In this document: one piece after another, positions 1 to 7,061 of the stretch | How positions within the stretch are numbered: position 1 is the first letter of the stretch | Layout: each line of letters opens with the position of its first letter | Assembly: GCA_030148625.1 (NCBI GenBank) | Contig: JASBTC010000185.1 | Coordinates: 1 to 13,643 of the forward strand | From: Sphingobium sp. | GTDB taxonomy: Bacteria; Pseudomonadota; Alphaproteobacteria; Sphingomonadales; Sphingomonadaceae | Length of the DNA stretch: 13,643 nt | Reading direction: 5' to 3' | The notes under the pieces: model-generated | Databases searched by the model: none | Told to the model about the DNA's origin: nothing | The model's input: only the letters and a program-made list of their open reading frames with translations | Position numbers and translations under genes: made by a program

Positions 1-1
1 G

Positions 2-451
2 ACGGCCCGGCTCTACTGGGATCAGTCGGTCTACAAGAAGACGGGCAAGAAGCAGGAATTCCCCTGGCACCAGGACAATGGCTATACCTTTATCGAGCCC
101 CAGCAATATCTGACCTTCTGGATCCCACTGGCCGATGTCGATGAAGAGAATGGCTGCCCCTGGATCGTGCCGGGGCTGCATCGCGGCGGCACGCTCGAAC
201 ATTGGGCGACGCCGATCGGGCTCAAATGCCTGGAGGATGCCGAGGGCGTGGCGGTGCCCGGCAAGGCCGGCGACATCATCCTGTTCTCGTCGCTGGCACC
301 GCATCGCACCGGCCCCAATCTGCGCGACGGCAGCGTCCGCAAGGCCTATATCCTGCAATATGCGCCCGATGGCGCGTATACGATCATCAATGGCGAGGCG
401 GTCGTCCAGGACGATGCAGAGCGGCAGTTCATCGTCGAGCCGGCGGGATGA
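2..451 (+). CDS. Phytanoyl-CoA dioxygenase (PhyH) family protein, C-terminal part
   Basis: This is the last 149 residues of an Fe(II)/2-oxoglutarate-dependent oxygenase; the start lies beyond the left edge. The first complete codon is at position 2. The iron-binding HxD motif is visible as PWHQDN (His23 and Asp25 of the fragment). The distal iron ligand is His101 in SLAPHRTGPN, and Arg113 in the following strand is the likely 2-oxoglutarate contact. The segment NGCPWIVPGLHRGG is typical of the PhyH double-stranded beta-helix. Members of this family hydroxylate acyl-CoAs and many small molecules, so the substrate cannot be named from sequence. The gene converges on the minus-strand transporter gene with only 9 bases between the two stop codons, and no hairpin terminator is visible there. 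It may belong to the same catabolic locus, but its own promoter and upstream neighbours are not in view. Confidence 0.9.
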   Translation, partial: TARLYWDQSVYKKTGKKQEFPWHQDNGYTFIEPQQYLTFWIPLADVDEENGCPWIVPGLHRGGTLEHWATPIGLKCLEDAEGVAVPGKAGDIILFSSLAPHRTGPNLRDGSVRKAYILQYAPDGAYTIINGEAVVQDDAERQFIVEPAG

Positions 452-460
452 CGGTATAGT

Positions 461-1813
461 TCACCCCCTTCGCTCCGCCAGTTCGTGGACGATGTCGTCA
501 TGCATCCGCCCGCGCAACGGGTAGTAGATCATCGCAATCCCGGCCACGACGAGGCCGATGGCGGGAAGCGCGGTCATCAGCAATTTCATGTTCGCCAGCG
601 TCTCGACGCTCTGCGCGACGTTCGCACGATAGCCGATCAAACCGAGCAGCCAGCCGTAAAGGCCGGCACCCAGACCCAGCGCGACCTTGAGGAAGAACGC
701 CCCCAGCCCGAACACGAAGCTCTCGGTCCGCATGCCGGTGCGCCATTCGCCATATTCCACGGTGTCGGGCAGCAGCGACCAGAAGCCCAGCGCCAGCCCC
801 AGGCTCGTCACATGCATCCAGACGAAGAAACCGATCGCGAGGCCGACCGAACGGATATCGACGAGCGCGAAGACCGTGAGCCCGACCAGCCCCCAGACCA
901 CCGCAGCCAGCCAGGCGGCACGCTTGCCGATCCATTTGGTGATATAGACCCAGGCCGGTACGATCAGCAGGCCGCTCGCCGCCGTCACGCTCAACGCCTG
1001 ACGGCCCGCAGCTTCGTCGTGCAGATAATATTTGAAATAATAAAGCACCGATTTGCCGAGCGCGGTCGAGCAGACCACCCCCGTGCAGATCGCGATCACC
1101 ACCACCCAGAGCGCGCGATTGTCGCGCAAGGCCGGCCAATAATCCGCCAGCCTTTCCGGCCCCTTGTCGAGCCCGGTCTCCTCCGGCTCGCGCGTCGCGA
1201 GGAACACGAGCGGCAGCACGATCGTCGCAATCATCGCGAATATGCCCGACGCCCAGAAAAAGCCCCGCGCAACGTCGCCGCCGCCAAGCGCCAATGCGAG
1301 CGGCTGAGTGAGGCTGGCGACGGTCAGGCCGGCCAGCGTCGCGAAGATGATGCGGCCGCCCGCGATGGTGCCCCGCTCCAGCGAGTCCGGCGTGATCCGC
1401 GCCGACATCGCGGTGTAGGGGATCGACGCAACGGTATAGGCGATGCGGAAAATGATGTGGGCGGCGAGTATCCACAGCGCGAGCCCTGCTCCTTCGAATG
1501 GCGGCCGGTAATAGAGCAGCATGAAGGCGATGCCGACGAACGGCGCGCCGAACAGGATATAGGGGCGGTAGCGCCCCCAGCGCGTCCGCGTGCGATCGGC
1601 GATCGCCCCCATGAACGGATCGATCACCGCATCGAAGATCGAGGCGATCATATAGATAAGCCCGGCGACGCCCGCGCTCAGCCCCACCGCATCGGTGTAG
1701 AAGAACAGCAGGAACAACGAGACGCTCTGCCAATACAGGTTGAACGCATAGTCGCCGACGGTGAAGCCGATGATCCGCCCGAATCCGAGCTTTTGCGCAG
1801 GCGCACCGCTCAT
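461..1813 (-). CDS. GPH-family (MelB-like) sodium/proton sugar or glycoside symporter, copy 1
   Basis: A 450-residue inner-membrane transporter of the glycoside-pentoside-hexuronide:cation symporter family within the MFS fold. About twelve hydrophobic segments are visible. The family signature lies in helix 2 and the next loop: IFDAVIDPFMG, with Asp61 and Asp65 matching the cation-binding Asp pair of MelB, then DRTRTRWGRYRP at about 73-84. A longer reading frame starts at 1852. I chose the ATG at 1813 because it overlaps the stop codon of the upstream isomerase gene as ATGA, a normal arrangement for translational coupling, and because the protein then begins shortly before helix 1. It is the last gene of the minus-strand cluster. 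A clear paralogue, with long identical stretches in the first half, lies at 7112-8491. Substrate unknown; a glycoside or sugar is expected from the family and context. Confidence 0.92.
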   Translation of the reverse strand: MSGAPAQKLGFGRIIGFTVGDYAFNLYWQSVSLFLLFFYTDAVGLSAGVAGLIYMIASIFDAVIDPFMGAIADRTRTRWGRYRPYILFGAPFVGIAFMLLYYRPPFEGAGLALWILAAHIIFRIAYTVASIPYTAMSARITPDSLERGTIAGGRIIFATLAGLTVASLTQPLALALGGGDVARGFFWASGIFAMIATIVLPLVFLATREPEETGLDKGPERLADYWPALRDNRALWVVVIAICTGVVCSTALGKSVLYYFKYYLHDEAAGRQALSVTAASGLLIVPAWVYITKWIGKRAAWLAAVVWGLVGLTVFALVDIRSVGLAIGFFVWMHVTSLGLALGFWSLLPDTVEYGEWRTGMRTESFVFGLGAFFLKVALGLGAGLYGWLLGLIGYRANVAQSVETLANMKLLMTALPAIGLVVAGIAMIYYPLRGRMHDDIVHELAERRG

Positions 1814-2700
1814 GCGGCGATCGCCAGATTGGCGCGCGCCGCGGCAAAGCATTGCTCGGCAATGTCGATCAGATGGCGGGCCTCGATCCAGCGATCGCTT
1901 TCCTCGCGCATCTCGCCATCGGGGCCGGGGACCATCTGGGGATAGAAGGCCCGCGCGGGCAGCAGTTCGGGCTGGACGGCCAGATAATCGCCCGGCCCCG
2001 CCGACCGCAAAAAGCCCTCACAGGCCGCCGTCCACATCCGGCGATAATAATCGGTGTGGCGTGCCTCCGCCGGGTCGCTCGCAGTCACTTGTCCGAAGGC
2101 GTTGGACGAGACGCGCAGATGCAGGAAGCGCGTGCGTTCGAAGACCGGCGCGAGCGCCGTGAACTTCATCTCCATATCGCCATAGGTGAATTCATGGCCG
2201 ATATACCAATGCGCAAAATCGCCGTTGAAGCGCAGTTCGGGCAGGCGTTCGATCAGGTCGAGCGTGCGCCGGATATCCTGCGTCATCGTCGCGCGATGCG
2301 TTTCGAGATAGACCGGATGCCGCTCGCTCTCGGCGATCTCCAGCATCGCCTCGGCAAGCCGGACCATCTCGTCGTCGCTCTCCAGCCCGGTGCCGAGATG
2401 GACGGTGGTGCAGTCGCATCCCGCATCGCGGAACATGCTTACGCGTTCGCGCATCTGCGCCACATCGTCGAAGATTCGCATCATGCCCGTCGGGATCAGC
2501 CCGGCGGCGACCGCCTTGTCGGGCTCGATCGTCTGCAGCGCTTCATAACCCGCGGCCTTGAGTGCGGCATTGATCGTCTCGGTCGACCCCCTGGGTCCGG
2601 CCGACCAGTCCGGCAAAGCTGCGGGCGTGACGAAGCTGATCCCGTGCAGCAGACGCGGCGCGCGCGACGACCCGTCATTGGTATTGGGCACCGGCGCCAT
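1810..2700 (-). CDS. Sugar phosphate isomerase/epimerase-like TIM-barrel protein
   Basis: A 296-residue soluble protein of the xylose isomerase-like TIM-barrel (AP endonuclease family 2) superfamily. Candidate divalent metal ligands occur in the expected order: Glu133 in VYLETHR, Asp161 in FNGDFAHW (with His164), His194 in FLHLRVS and Glu245 in QPELLP. Family members isomerise or epimerise sugars and keto-sugars, and some carry out beta-elimination of 3-keto-glycosides. Which reaction applies here cannot be read from the sequence. An upstream in-frame ATG at 2742 exists, but the ATG at 2700 is preceded by a strong GGGAGGA ribosome site about 5 bases away and gives a sensible N-terminus. The gene is downstream of a Gfo/Idh/MocA oxidoreductase, a frequent functional partner. 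It is separated from it by 167 bases containing a palindromic repeat and a possible promoter. It overlaps the following transporter gene by 4 bases. Confidence 0.85.
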   Translation of the reverse strand: MAPVPNTNDGSSRAPRLLHGISFVTPAALPDWSAGPRGSTETINAALKAAGYEALQTIEPDKAVAAGLIPTGMMRIFDDVAQMRERVSMFRDAGCDCTTVHLGTGLESDDEMVRLAEAMLEIAESERHPVYLETHRATMTQDIRRTLDLIERLPELRFNGDFAHWYIGHEFTYGDMEMKFTALAPVFERTRFLHLRVSSNAFGQVTASDPAEARHTDYYRRMWTAACEGFLRSAGPGDYLAVQPELLPARAFYPQMVPGPDGEMREESDRWIEARHLIDIAEQCFAAARANLAIAA

Positions 2701-2784
2701 GAATCCTCCCGCATATCTTGGTTGCGGGAATAGTTTATTCAAAATGATATCAAGTCAACAGATTCGATCTATTTTATGATCCTC
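2701..2784 (-). promoter_or_regulatory. AT-rich upstream region and possible promoter of the isomerase-transporter pair
   Basis: This stretch is much richer in A+T than the flanking genes. On the minus strand a -35-like TTGACT lies at 2758-2753. The -10 is weak: TAAACT at 2737-2732 with a 15-base gap, or AACTAT at 2735-2730 with 17. TGATATCA at 2744-2751, in the spacer, is a perfect 8-base palindrome. On the plus strand, TTCGATCTATTTTATGATC at 2763-2781 closely matches a block in the divergent promoter at 8561-8580. This suggests that the last two genes can be transcribed separately from the oxidoreductase. No transcript data support this; the -35 is the firmest part. Confidence 0.35.
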
Positions 2785-2856
2785 GTCATTGCGAGCGAAG
2801 CGAAGCAATCCAGTGGCTCGTGCATCCCTGGATTGCTTCGCTTCGCTCGCAATGAC
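2785..2856. repeat. 72-bp palindromic intergenic repeat (REP-like element)
   Basis: Two perfectly complementary 29-base arms lie at 2785-2813 and 2828-2856, separated by a 14-base loop. The left arm begins GTCATTGCGAGCGAAGCGAA and ends GCAATCCAG. It sits 11 bases after the stop codon of the oxidoreductase gene. Sequences of this GTCATTGCGAGCGAAGCGAAG type occur as dispersed intergenic repeats in many alphaproteobacterial genomes, from my general knowledge and not from a search here. A transcript crossing it could form a very stable 29-bp hairpin. No T-tract follows on either strand, so it is not a standard intrinsic terminator. It may protect the upstream mRNA's 3' end or damp read-through into the isomerase gene. 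Confidence 0.9.
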
Positions 2857-2867
2857 AGCCGAGGGAT

Positions 2868-3830
2868 TCACCACCCGCCGGCATTACGGATCCGGTCGAT
2901 CGCCCGCATCGAATGGACAAAATCATCCTCCGGCAACGGGAATGGCCGGCCATCGAGCAAGGTGTCGCAGATCGCGTGCAGCTGCGCGGTCCAGCTGCTC
3001 GGTCCCGGCACTTCCTCCACCTCGACCGCACCGTCGATCCGCGTCTCGAGCCGATTGCCGCGATGGGGAACCACGATCCTGTCGGCAAGCAAGGTCCCGC
3101 GATCGCCCTCGACGGACAATTCCATCACGACAGGCTTGGTGAACGAACTCGAAATCTCGGCGACCACATCCCGGTCGAAACGCAATCTTGCCGAAACATC
3201 GGCATCGACACCGTCGACCAGATCGGCGGTCACGGACTCGATCTCGAACGCCTCGCCCAGCAACCTGCGACAAAAGGCGAGCGGATAGACGCCGAGATCC
3301 ATCAGCGAGCCGCCGCCCTGCGCGGCATCCCAGCGGAATTCGCCCGGCGTGCGCGGCAGCGGAACGTCGAACCGCGCGACGACGCGCCGGATCGGGCCGA
3401 GCGCCCCACCCGCGACGATCGCCGCGACCTTGCGGAACAGCGGATGATGCGGCGAATGCATCGCCTCGAACACGCGAACGCCATATTGCCGCGCCAGCGC
3501 GAGCACGTGCTCAGCCTCGTGCGCATCAAGTCCGAACGGCTTTTCGACGAGCACATGCTTGCCGTGCGCGATCGCGCGCGCCGCCCATTCGGCGTGATGC
3601 GCGGGCGGCGTCGCGACATAGATCAGATCGATCTCGGGATGGGAGACCAGAGCCGCATAATCGGCCGCGACGATCCCGACACCATGTTCGCGTGCGAAGT
3701 CCGCCGCCCTGCCGGGATCGCGCGCGGCGATCGCGGCCAGCACCGCGCGCGGCTCCGCCGCGACCGGATCGACTATGCCCGCCTTGGCGATACGCGCGGC
3801 GCCCAACAGGCCGATGCGCAACCGCTCCAT
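2868..3830 (-). CDS. Gfo/Idh/MocA-family NAD(P)-dependent oxidoreductase
   Basis: A complete 320-residue cytoplasmic dehydrogenase. The N-terminal Rossmann fold begins with LRIGLLGAARIAKAGI (residues 4-19). The VATPPAHHAEWA strand-turn leads to the catalytic EKP motif at residues 96-98 (VLVEKPFG), whose Lys97 is the conserved catalytic lysine. The C-terminal substrate domain contains GGGSLMDLGVYPLAF (from 172), the pattern of the subgroup that includes dihydrodiol and glucose-fructose type enzymes. Such enzymes oxidise or reduce sugars, inositols and related polyols, and some make the 3-keto sugar of a glycoside. The start at 3830 is the only sensible one; a purine-rich GGGGCGG precedes it and overlaps the stop of the GntR gene, 9 bases away. 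This implies co-transcription with the regulator. The palindromic repeat follows its stop. Confidence 0.9.
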   Translation of the reverse strand: MERLRIGLLGAARIAKAGIVDPVAAEPRAVLAAIAARDPGRAADFAREHGVGIVAADYAALVSHPEIDLIYVATPPAHHAEWAARAIAHGKHVLVEKPFGLDAHEAEHVLALARQYGVRVFEAMHSPHHPLFRKVAAIVAGGALGPIRRVVARFDVPLPRTPGEFRWDAAQGGGSLMDLGVYPLAFCRRLLGEAFEIESVTADLVDGVDADVSARLRFDRDVVAEISSSFTKPVVMELSVEGDRGTLLADRIVVPHRGNRLETRIDGAVEVEEVPGPSSWTAQLHAICDTLLDGRPFPLPEDDFVHSMRAIDRIRNAGGW

Positions 3831-3839
3831 CGTCCGCCC

Positions 3840-4670
3840 CTATGCCGCCGTGGACTGCGCACCAGCCGATGCGGCCCGGCGCCGGCGCGGCTTGTTCTCA
3901 AGCGCCGCCAGCGAGGCACGGATCGATACGCGCATGGGTTCGCCCGTCTCGAAGAAACGGTCGAGCAACGCATTGAGGTGATCGACATCGCCGGCGACGA
4001 TCGCGTCGACGATCACGCGATGCTCGGCATGGCTGTCGCGCTCGCGATCGGTCGCCATGTCGGCGCAGAGATTGACGTAGCGCTCGGCGCGATCGCCCAG
4101 GTCGCCGACGATGCCGATCAGCAACGGCGATCCGCAGCCGGACAGGATCTCGTTGTGCAGATTCTTGTACGCATATTGCCACAGCTCGCGATCTTCGGGC
4201 TCAGCATCGGTCATCACCTTGCGGATCTTCATCGAGCGATGCAGCGCCAGCACGACGCGCTCCTCCCAATCCTCGTCACCACGCTCCACCGCCATCGTCA
4301 GCGCCAGATGATAGGTGCGCTGATAGATGTCGATCAGATCGGCATAGTCGGTCGATGATATGCCGGCGACGCGATACCCCTTCTGGTGCTCGTGCACGAC
4401 CAGCCCGCTCGCCGAAACCAGCAGGATCGCCTCGCGCACCGGACTGTGGCCGACATTGTAGAATTTGGTGAGCTGCTCGACCTTCAGCCGTTCGAGCGGC
4501 TCGAACACGCCGCGCACGATGTCGCGCCGCAGCCAGTGCGCCGCCGCCTGGGTGGGATTGGTGCGGACATCGATTCCGGCCTGAAGGCGAGGATCCTTGA
4601 AGGTTGCAACGGAAACCAGACGTGCCACGGCAGCTCTTTCGGTTGACGGATAATGTGTCACCTTAAGCAC
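3840..4670 (-). CDS. GntR-family transcriptional regulator with FCD effector domain
   Basis: Up to 276 residues. The N-terminal winged helix-turn-helix spans about 42-105, with the recognition-helix pattern GHSPVREAILLVSASGL (74-90) and wing VVHEHQKGYRVAG. An all-helical FCD ligand-binding domain follows from about 108 to 242, including LHNEILSGCG (His172) and EHRVIVDAIVAGDVD (His217), two expected metal/effector ligands. Where FCD domains usually have a further His after the GD motif I read Phe239. The C-terminus is basic (KPRRRR). This family usually represses genes for uptake and breakdown of sugar acids, organic acids or similar compounds, and is released by a pathway metabolite. The start is uncertain: the longest frame uses GTG at 4670 without a good ribosome site, and a GTG near 4628 (VARLVSV) follows AAAGAG. 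It lies 64 bases after the receptor gene and 9 before the oxidoreductase gene. Confidence 0.88.
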   Translation of the reverse strand: MLKVTHYPSTERAAVARLVSVATFKDPRLQAGIDVRTNPTQAAAHWLRRDIVRGVFEPLERLKVEQLTKFYNVGHSPVREAILLVSASGLVVHEHQKGYRVAGISSTDYADLIDIYQRTYHLALTMAVERGDEDWEERVVLALHRSMKIRKVMTDAEPEDRELWQYAYKNLHNEILSGCGSPLLIGIVGDLGDRAERYVNLCADMATDRERDSHAEHRVIVDAIVAGDVDHLNALLDRFFETGEPMRVSIRASLAALENKPRRRRAASAGAQSTAA

Positions 4671-4698
4671 CGCCGGGGCAGGATGAACAGTCTCTTGC

Positions 4699-4716
4699 GA
4701 AATCGCCGTCGATTTC
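4699..4716. other. Small hairpin upstream of the GntR gene
   Basis: GAAATCG and CGATTTC form a perfect 7-base inverted repeat around a 4-base loop, between the receptor stop codon and the regulator start. It has no T-run and is only moderately stable, so terminator function is doubtful. It could be a weak intercistronic structure. Confidence 0.3.
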
Positions 4717-4719
4717 CTC

Positions 4720-4733
4720 GATTCGATCGAATC
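4720..4733. promoter_or_regulatory. Perfect 14-bp palindrome, candidate operator upstream of the GntR gene
   Basis: GATTCGATCGAATC is identical to its reverse complement. It lies directly after the stop of the receptor gene and about 50 bases upstream of the assumed regulator start. The TTCGAT core recurs in the three other regulatory regions of the locus: 2763, 7035, and 8531 plus 8561. Autoregulation through this site is an inference; GntR regulators commonly bind short palindromes near their own gene. Confidence 0.35.
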
Positions 4734-4734
4734 C

Positions 4735-7017
4735 TTAGAAGTTAAGCCAGAAACCCAGGCCGATCACCCGCCTCGCCTCGTACAGCGGATATTGCTGCGT
4801 ATTGCCCGCGCTGCCAAGCACGGTGCCGCCGATCGTGGTCGCGAAATTCTTGTCGGTCAGGTTCCGCCCGAAGAGCTGGACCTGCCAGAAATCGTCGCTG
4901 CTCGCGATCGCGATCGATGCGTTGACCAATGCGTAGCGCGGCTGGATCAGCGGATCGAAGACCGGGAAGCCCTGAGCGGTGGCCGAGCGATAGTTCATAT
5001 TGGCATCGAGCTGCAGTTTGACCGGTCCGCCGCCTAGCGCATCGACATAGCTGGCCTGGAGGTTGGCAGAGAATTTGGGGGCATGCGGCAGTACCGTGCC
5101 CGAAATATCCTGCTGCCCGCCGACACAGCCCTGCGCCGCGGTTTGCCCCGGATAGCATTGCGCGTTGGGGAAGCTTTTGAAGGTGGCATCCATATAGGAT
5201 GCGCTGGCGCTGAGCGTGAAATCCACGTCACCGCGCGGCCGCCAGCTGATGTCGCCTTCGACGCCGTTCGATTCGAGCTTGGCCGCGTTGATCAGATAAT
5301 AGATCGAGGTCGGCCCCGGCGCGCGCGCCGAAATCTGATAATTGTCGACGGTCAGGTGGAAGGCGGTGAGATTGACCGTCAACCCCGCATCGGGCCAACT
5401 CGTACGGACACCGAGTTCCCAATTGGTCGGCCGTTCGGGATCGACATTGCGCAGTTCGGGAAAGCCGATGCCGGTATCGTAACCGCCCGCCTTGAAGCCG
5501 CGCGTGACCGTCGCGAAGACATTGGCGTCCTCGCTCAGGTCATATTGCGCACCGAGCCGCCAGACAAAGCCGGTATCGGTTTTCTTCGCCTGCGCGAACT
5601 GGGTGGCGCTGCTGCGCGTGTCGAGCCGCAGCTTGTTCGCGGTCGCGGTCTCGCTGAGCCAGCGCGCGCCCGCGATCAGCCGGAAATTCTTGGCGACGTT
5701 GATATTCGCTTGGCCGAACACCGCATAATTGTCGGTCGTCGCATTGTTGGTGACGACACGGCCGGCATAGGCGGCGGCGCTCGACTTGTTGTCCTGGTAC
5801 GACACCGAGGTCACGGCGCTGTGGAAATAGAAGACGCCCGCGACATAGTCGATCAACCCGCCCTTGGGTGATGTCAGCCGCAATTCCTGCGAAAATTGCC
5901 GCTGGTCGAAATCGGCATAGTTGACGTCGTAGATATTGGTCGGCGAGCTGTCGGTATCGAGCCCGTCGATCGTGTGCCACGAACGGAAAGCCGTGATCGA
6001 GCTGATCGCATAGCCGCTGTCGGTCTCATACTCATTGTCGAGCGAGACGCCCCAGCTGTCGATATCCGAGCGGACCAGACCGTTCACGTTCTGCTTTTCG
6101 TTGGTCGGCGACGGCACGATGCCGGCCGCGATCTGGCTCGCCTCGATCGCATTGGGCGGCACCGTCACCGAGCGCAAAGTCCAGATGCAGCAATCGGAAC
6201 GCCGTCGCCACCAGTCGCCGATCAATGTCGAGGTGAAATTGCTGCCCGGCGTCGCTTCGATCTTGCCGCGGAAACCGTAATCGTTGCGATTGTTGAGCCG
6301 GCGCCCGTCGAACACATTCTCGACATTGCCGTCACGCTTGTTGAGGCGCGCCGAGAACAGGACACGGACATCGTCGCTGATCGGGCCGGTGACGAGCCCG
6401 GAGAATTTGCGCTCGTTGAGCGGCCAGGCCCAGCTGCCCGTCACCTTGCCTTCCCAATGATCGGAGGGGCGGCGCGTGACGACGTTGATCACACCCGCCG
6501 ACGCATTCTTGCCGAACAGGGTGCCCTGCGGGCCGCGCAGCACCTCGATCCGCTCGATATCGGGAAGATCGGCAAGCGACGCGCCCGACTGACCGAGCAC
6601 GACGCCGTCCATCACATAAGCGACGCTGCCCTCGACCGATTCCGAGGAGAAGGATGTGGTGCCGATGCCGCGGATATAGAAGCCGAAGCTGCGCGGGCCG
6701 GCGGCGTTGAGCACCTGCACGCCCGGCACGATATATTGAAGGTCGGTCGCTTCGTTGAGGTTGAGCGCCGAGAGCGTCTCACCGCCCACGACGGCAATCG
6801 AAATCGGCACGTCCTGCAAGCGTTCGGCCCGCTTCTGCGCGGTGACGACGATATCGCCGGGTTCGGACGCGGTCTCGGCCGCCTGGGGCGCGGCGCTTTC
6901 GGCCTGGCCCGCCGCGAATGCCGGGGCCGCGATCAGGGCAAGCCCGGATACCGTTCCACACAGCAAGCCGCGACGAAGACGCGCAAATTCCGACGACAGA
7001 ATCCAGGTGCCGATCAT
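4735..7017 (-). CDS. TonB-dependent outer-membrane receptor
   Basis: A complete 760-residue receptor that would import a bulky substrate across the outer membrane with energy from TonB-ExbBD. A signal peptide is visible (RRGLLCGTVSGLALIAAPAFA, cleavage near residue 35). A TonB-box-like segment DIVVTAQKR follows at 55-63, as is typical of sphingomonad receptors. The plug domain covers about 68-182, with IRGIGT, DGVVLG, RIEVLRGPQGTLFGKNASAGVINVVT. The rest is a beta-barrel ending in FWLNF with a C-terminal Phe, as needed for BAM assembly. Two Cys-containing loops (SDCCIW, and CYPGQTAAQGCVG) may carry surface disulfides. The ATG at 7017 is preceded by GGGAGGGG at good distance. No FecA-type signalling extension is seen. 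The neighbours suggest a glycoside or glycolipid as substrate, not iron; that is inference. Confidence 0.95.
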   Translation of the reverse strand: MIGTWILSSEFARLRRGLLCGTVSGLALIAAPAFAAGQAESAAPQAAETASEPGDIVVTAQKRAERLQDVPISIAVVGGETLSALNLNEATDLQYIVPGVQVLNAAGPRSFGFYIRGIGTTSFSSESVEGSVAYVMDGVVLGQSGASLADLPDIERIEVLRGPQGTLFGKNASAGVINVVTRRPSDHWEGKVTGSWAWPLNERKFSGLVTGPISDDVRVLFSARLNKRDGNVENVFDGRRLNNRNDYGFRGKIEATPGSNFTSTLIGDWWRRRSDCCIWTLRSVTVPPNAIEASQIAAGIVPSPTNEKQNVNGLVRSDIDSWGVSLDNEYETDSGYAISSITAFRSWHTIDGLDTDSSPTNIYDVNYADFDQRQFSQELRLTSPKGGLIDYVAGVFYFHSAVTSVSYQDNKSSAAAYAGRVVTNNATTDNYAVFGQANINVAKNFRLIAGARWLSETATANKLRLDTRSSATQFAQAKKTDTGFVWRLGAQYDLSEDANVFATVTRGFKAGGYDTGIGFPELRNVDPERPTNWELGVRTSWPDAGLTVNLTAFHLTVDNYQISARAPGPTSIYYLINAAKLESNGVEGDISWRPRGDVDFTLSASASYMDATFKSFPNAQCYPGQTAAQGCVGGQQDISGTVLPHAPKFSANLQASYVDALGGGPVKLQLDANMNYRSATAQGFPVFDPLIQPRYALVNASIAIASSDDFWQVQLFGRNLTDKNFATTIGGTVLGSAGNTQQYPLYEARRVIGLGFWLNF

Positions 7018-7030
7018 CCCACCCCTCCCT

Positions 7031-7049
7031 GATATTCGATTCGTATATC
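7031..7049. promoter_or_regulatory. Near-perfect 19-bp palindrome in the receptor 5' leader
   Basis: GATATTCGATTCGTATATC pairs with itself except for one mismatched position in each arm (7036 and 7044) and the centre base. It ends just upstream of the GGGAGGGG ribosome site of the receptor gene (on the minus strand), and contains the TTCGAT core found in the other regulatory regions. Its position suits a repressor operator, or less likely an RNA structure near the ribosome site. Confidence 0.4.
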
Positions 7050-7061
7050 GTTATTAAGATG

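Noticed and set aside
452..460. A bidirectional terminator between the convergent dioxygenase and transporter genes
   Set aside because: Only 9 bases separate the stops, and I found no stem-loop overlapping them.
485..1945. A 486-codon plus-strand frame opposite the first GPH transporter, with an equal-length one at 7091-8551 opposite the second
   Set aside because: The two resemble each other only because both are antisense to paralogous transporter genes. Composition is highly charged without domains, and no ribosome site is seen.
2785..2856. The strong hairpin as an intrinsic terminator
   Set aside because: There is no T-run after the stem on either strand, and the 29-base arms are far longer than usual terminators.
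2785..2856. The inverted repeat as the ends of an IS element or a CRISPR repeat
   Set aside because: The arms are only 14 bases apart with no transposase between them, and there is a single unit with no spacer array.
2776..3288. A plus-strand frame starting MILVIASEAKQSSGS
   Set aside because: Its N-terminus is simply the translation of the palindromic repeat and the rest is antisense to the oxidoreductase. Such repeat-derived frames are a known source of false hypothetical proteins.
2913..4358. A 481-codon plus-strand frame opposite the oxidoreductase and regulator genes
   Set aside because: It spans two well-supported opposite genes and has the Arg/Asp-rich composition of a shadow frame.
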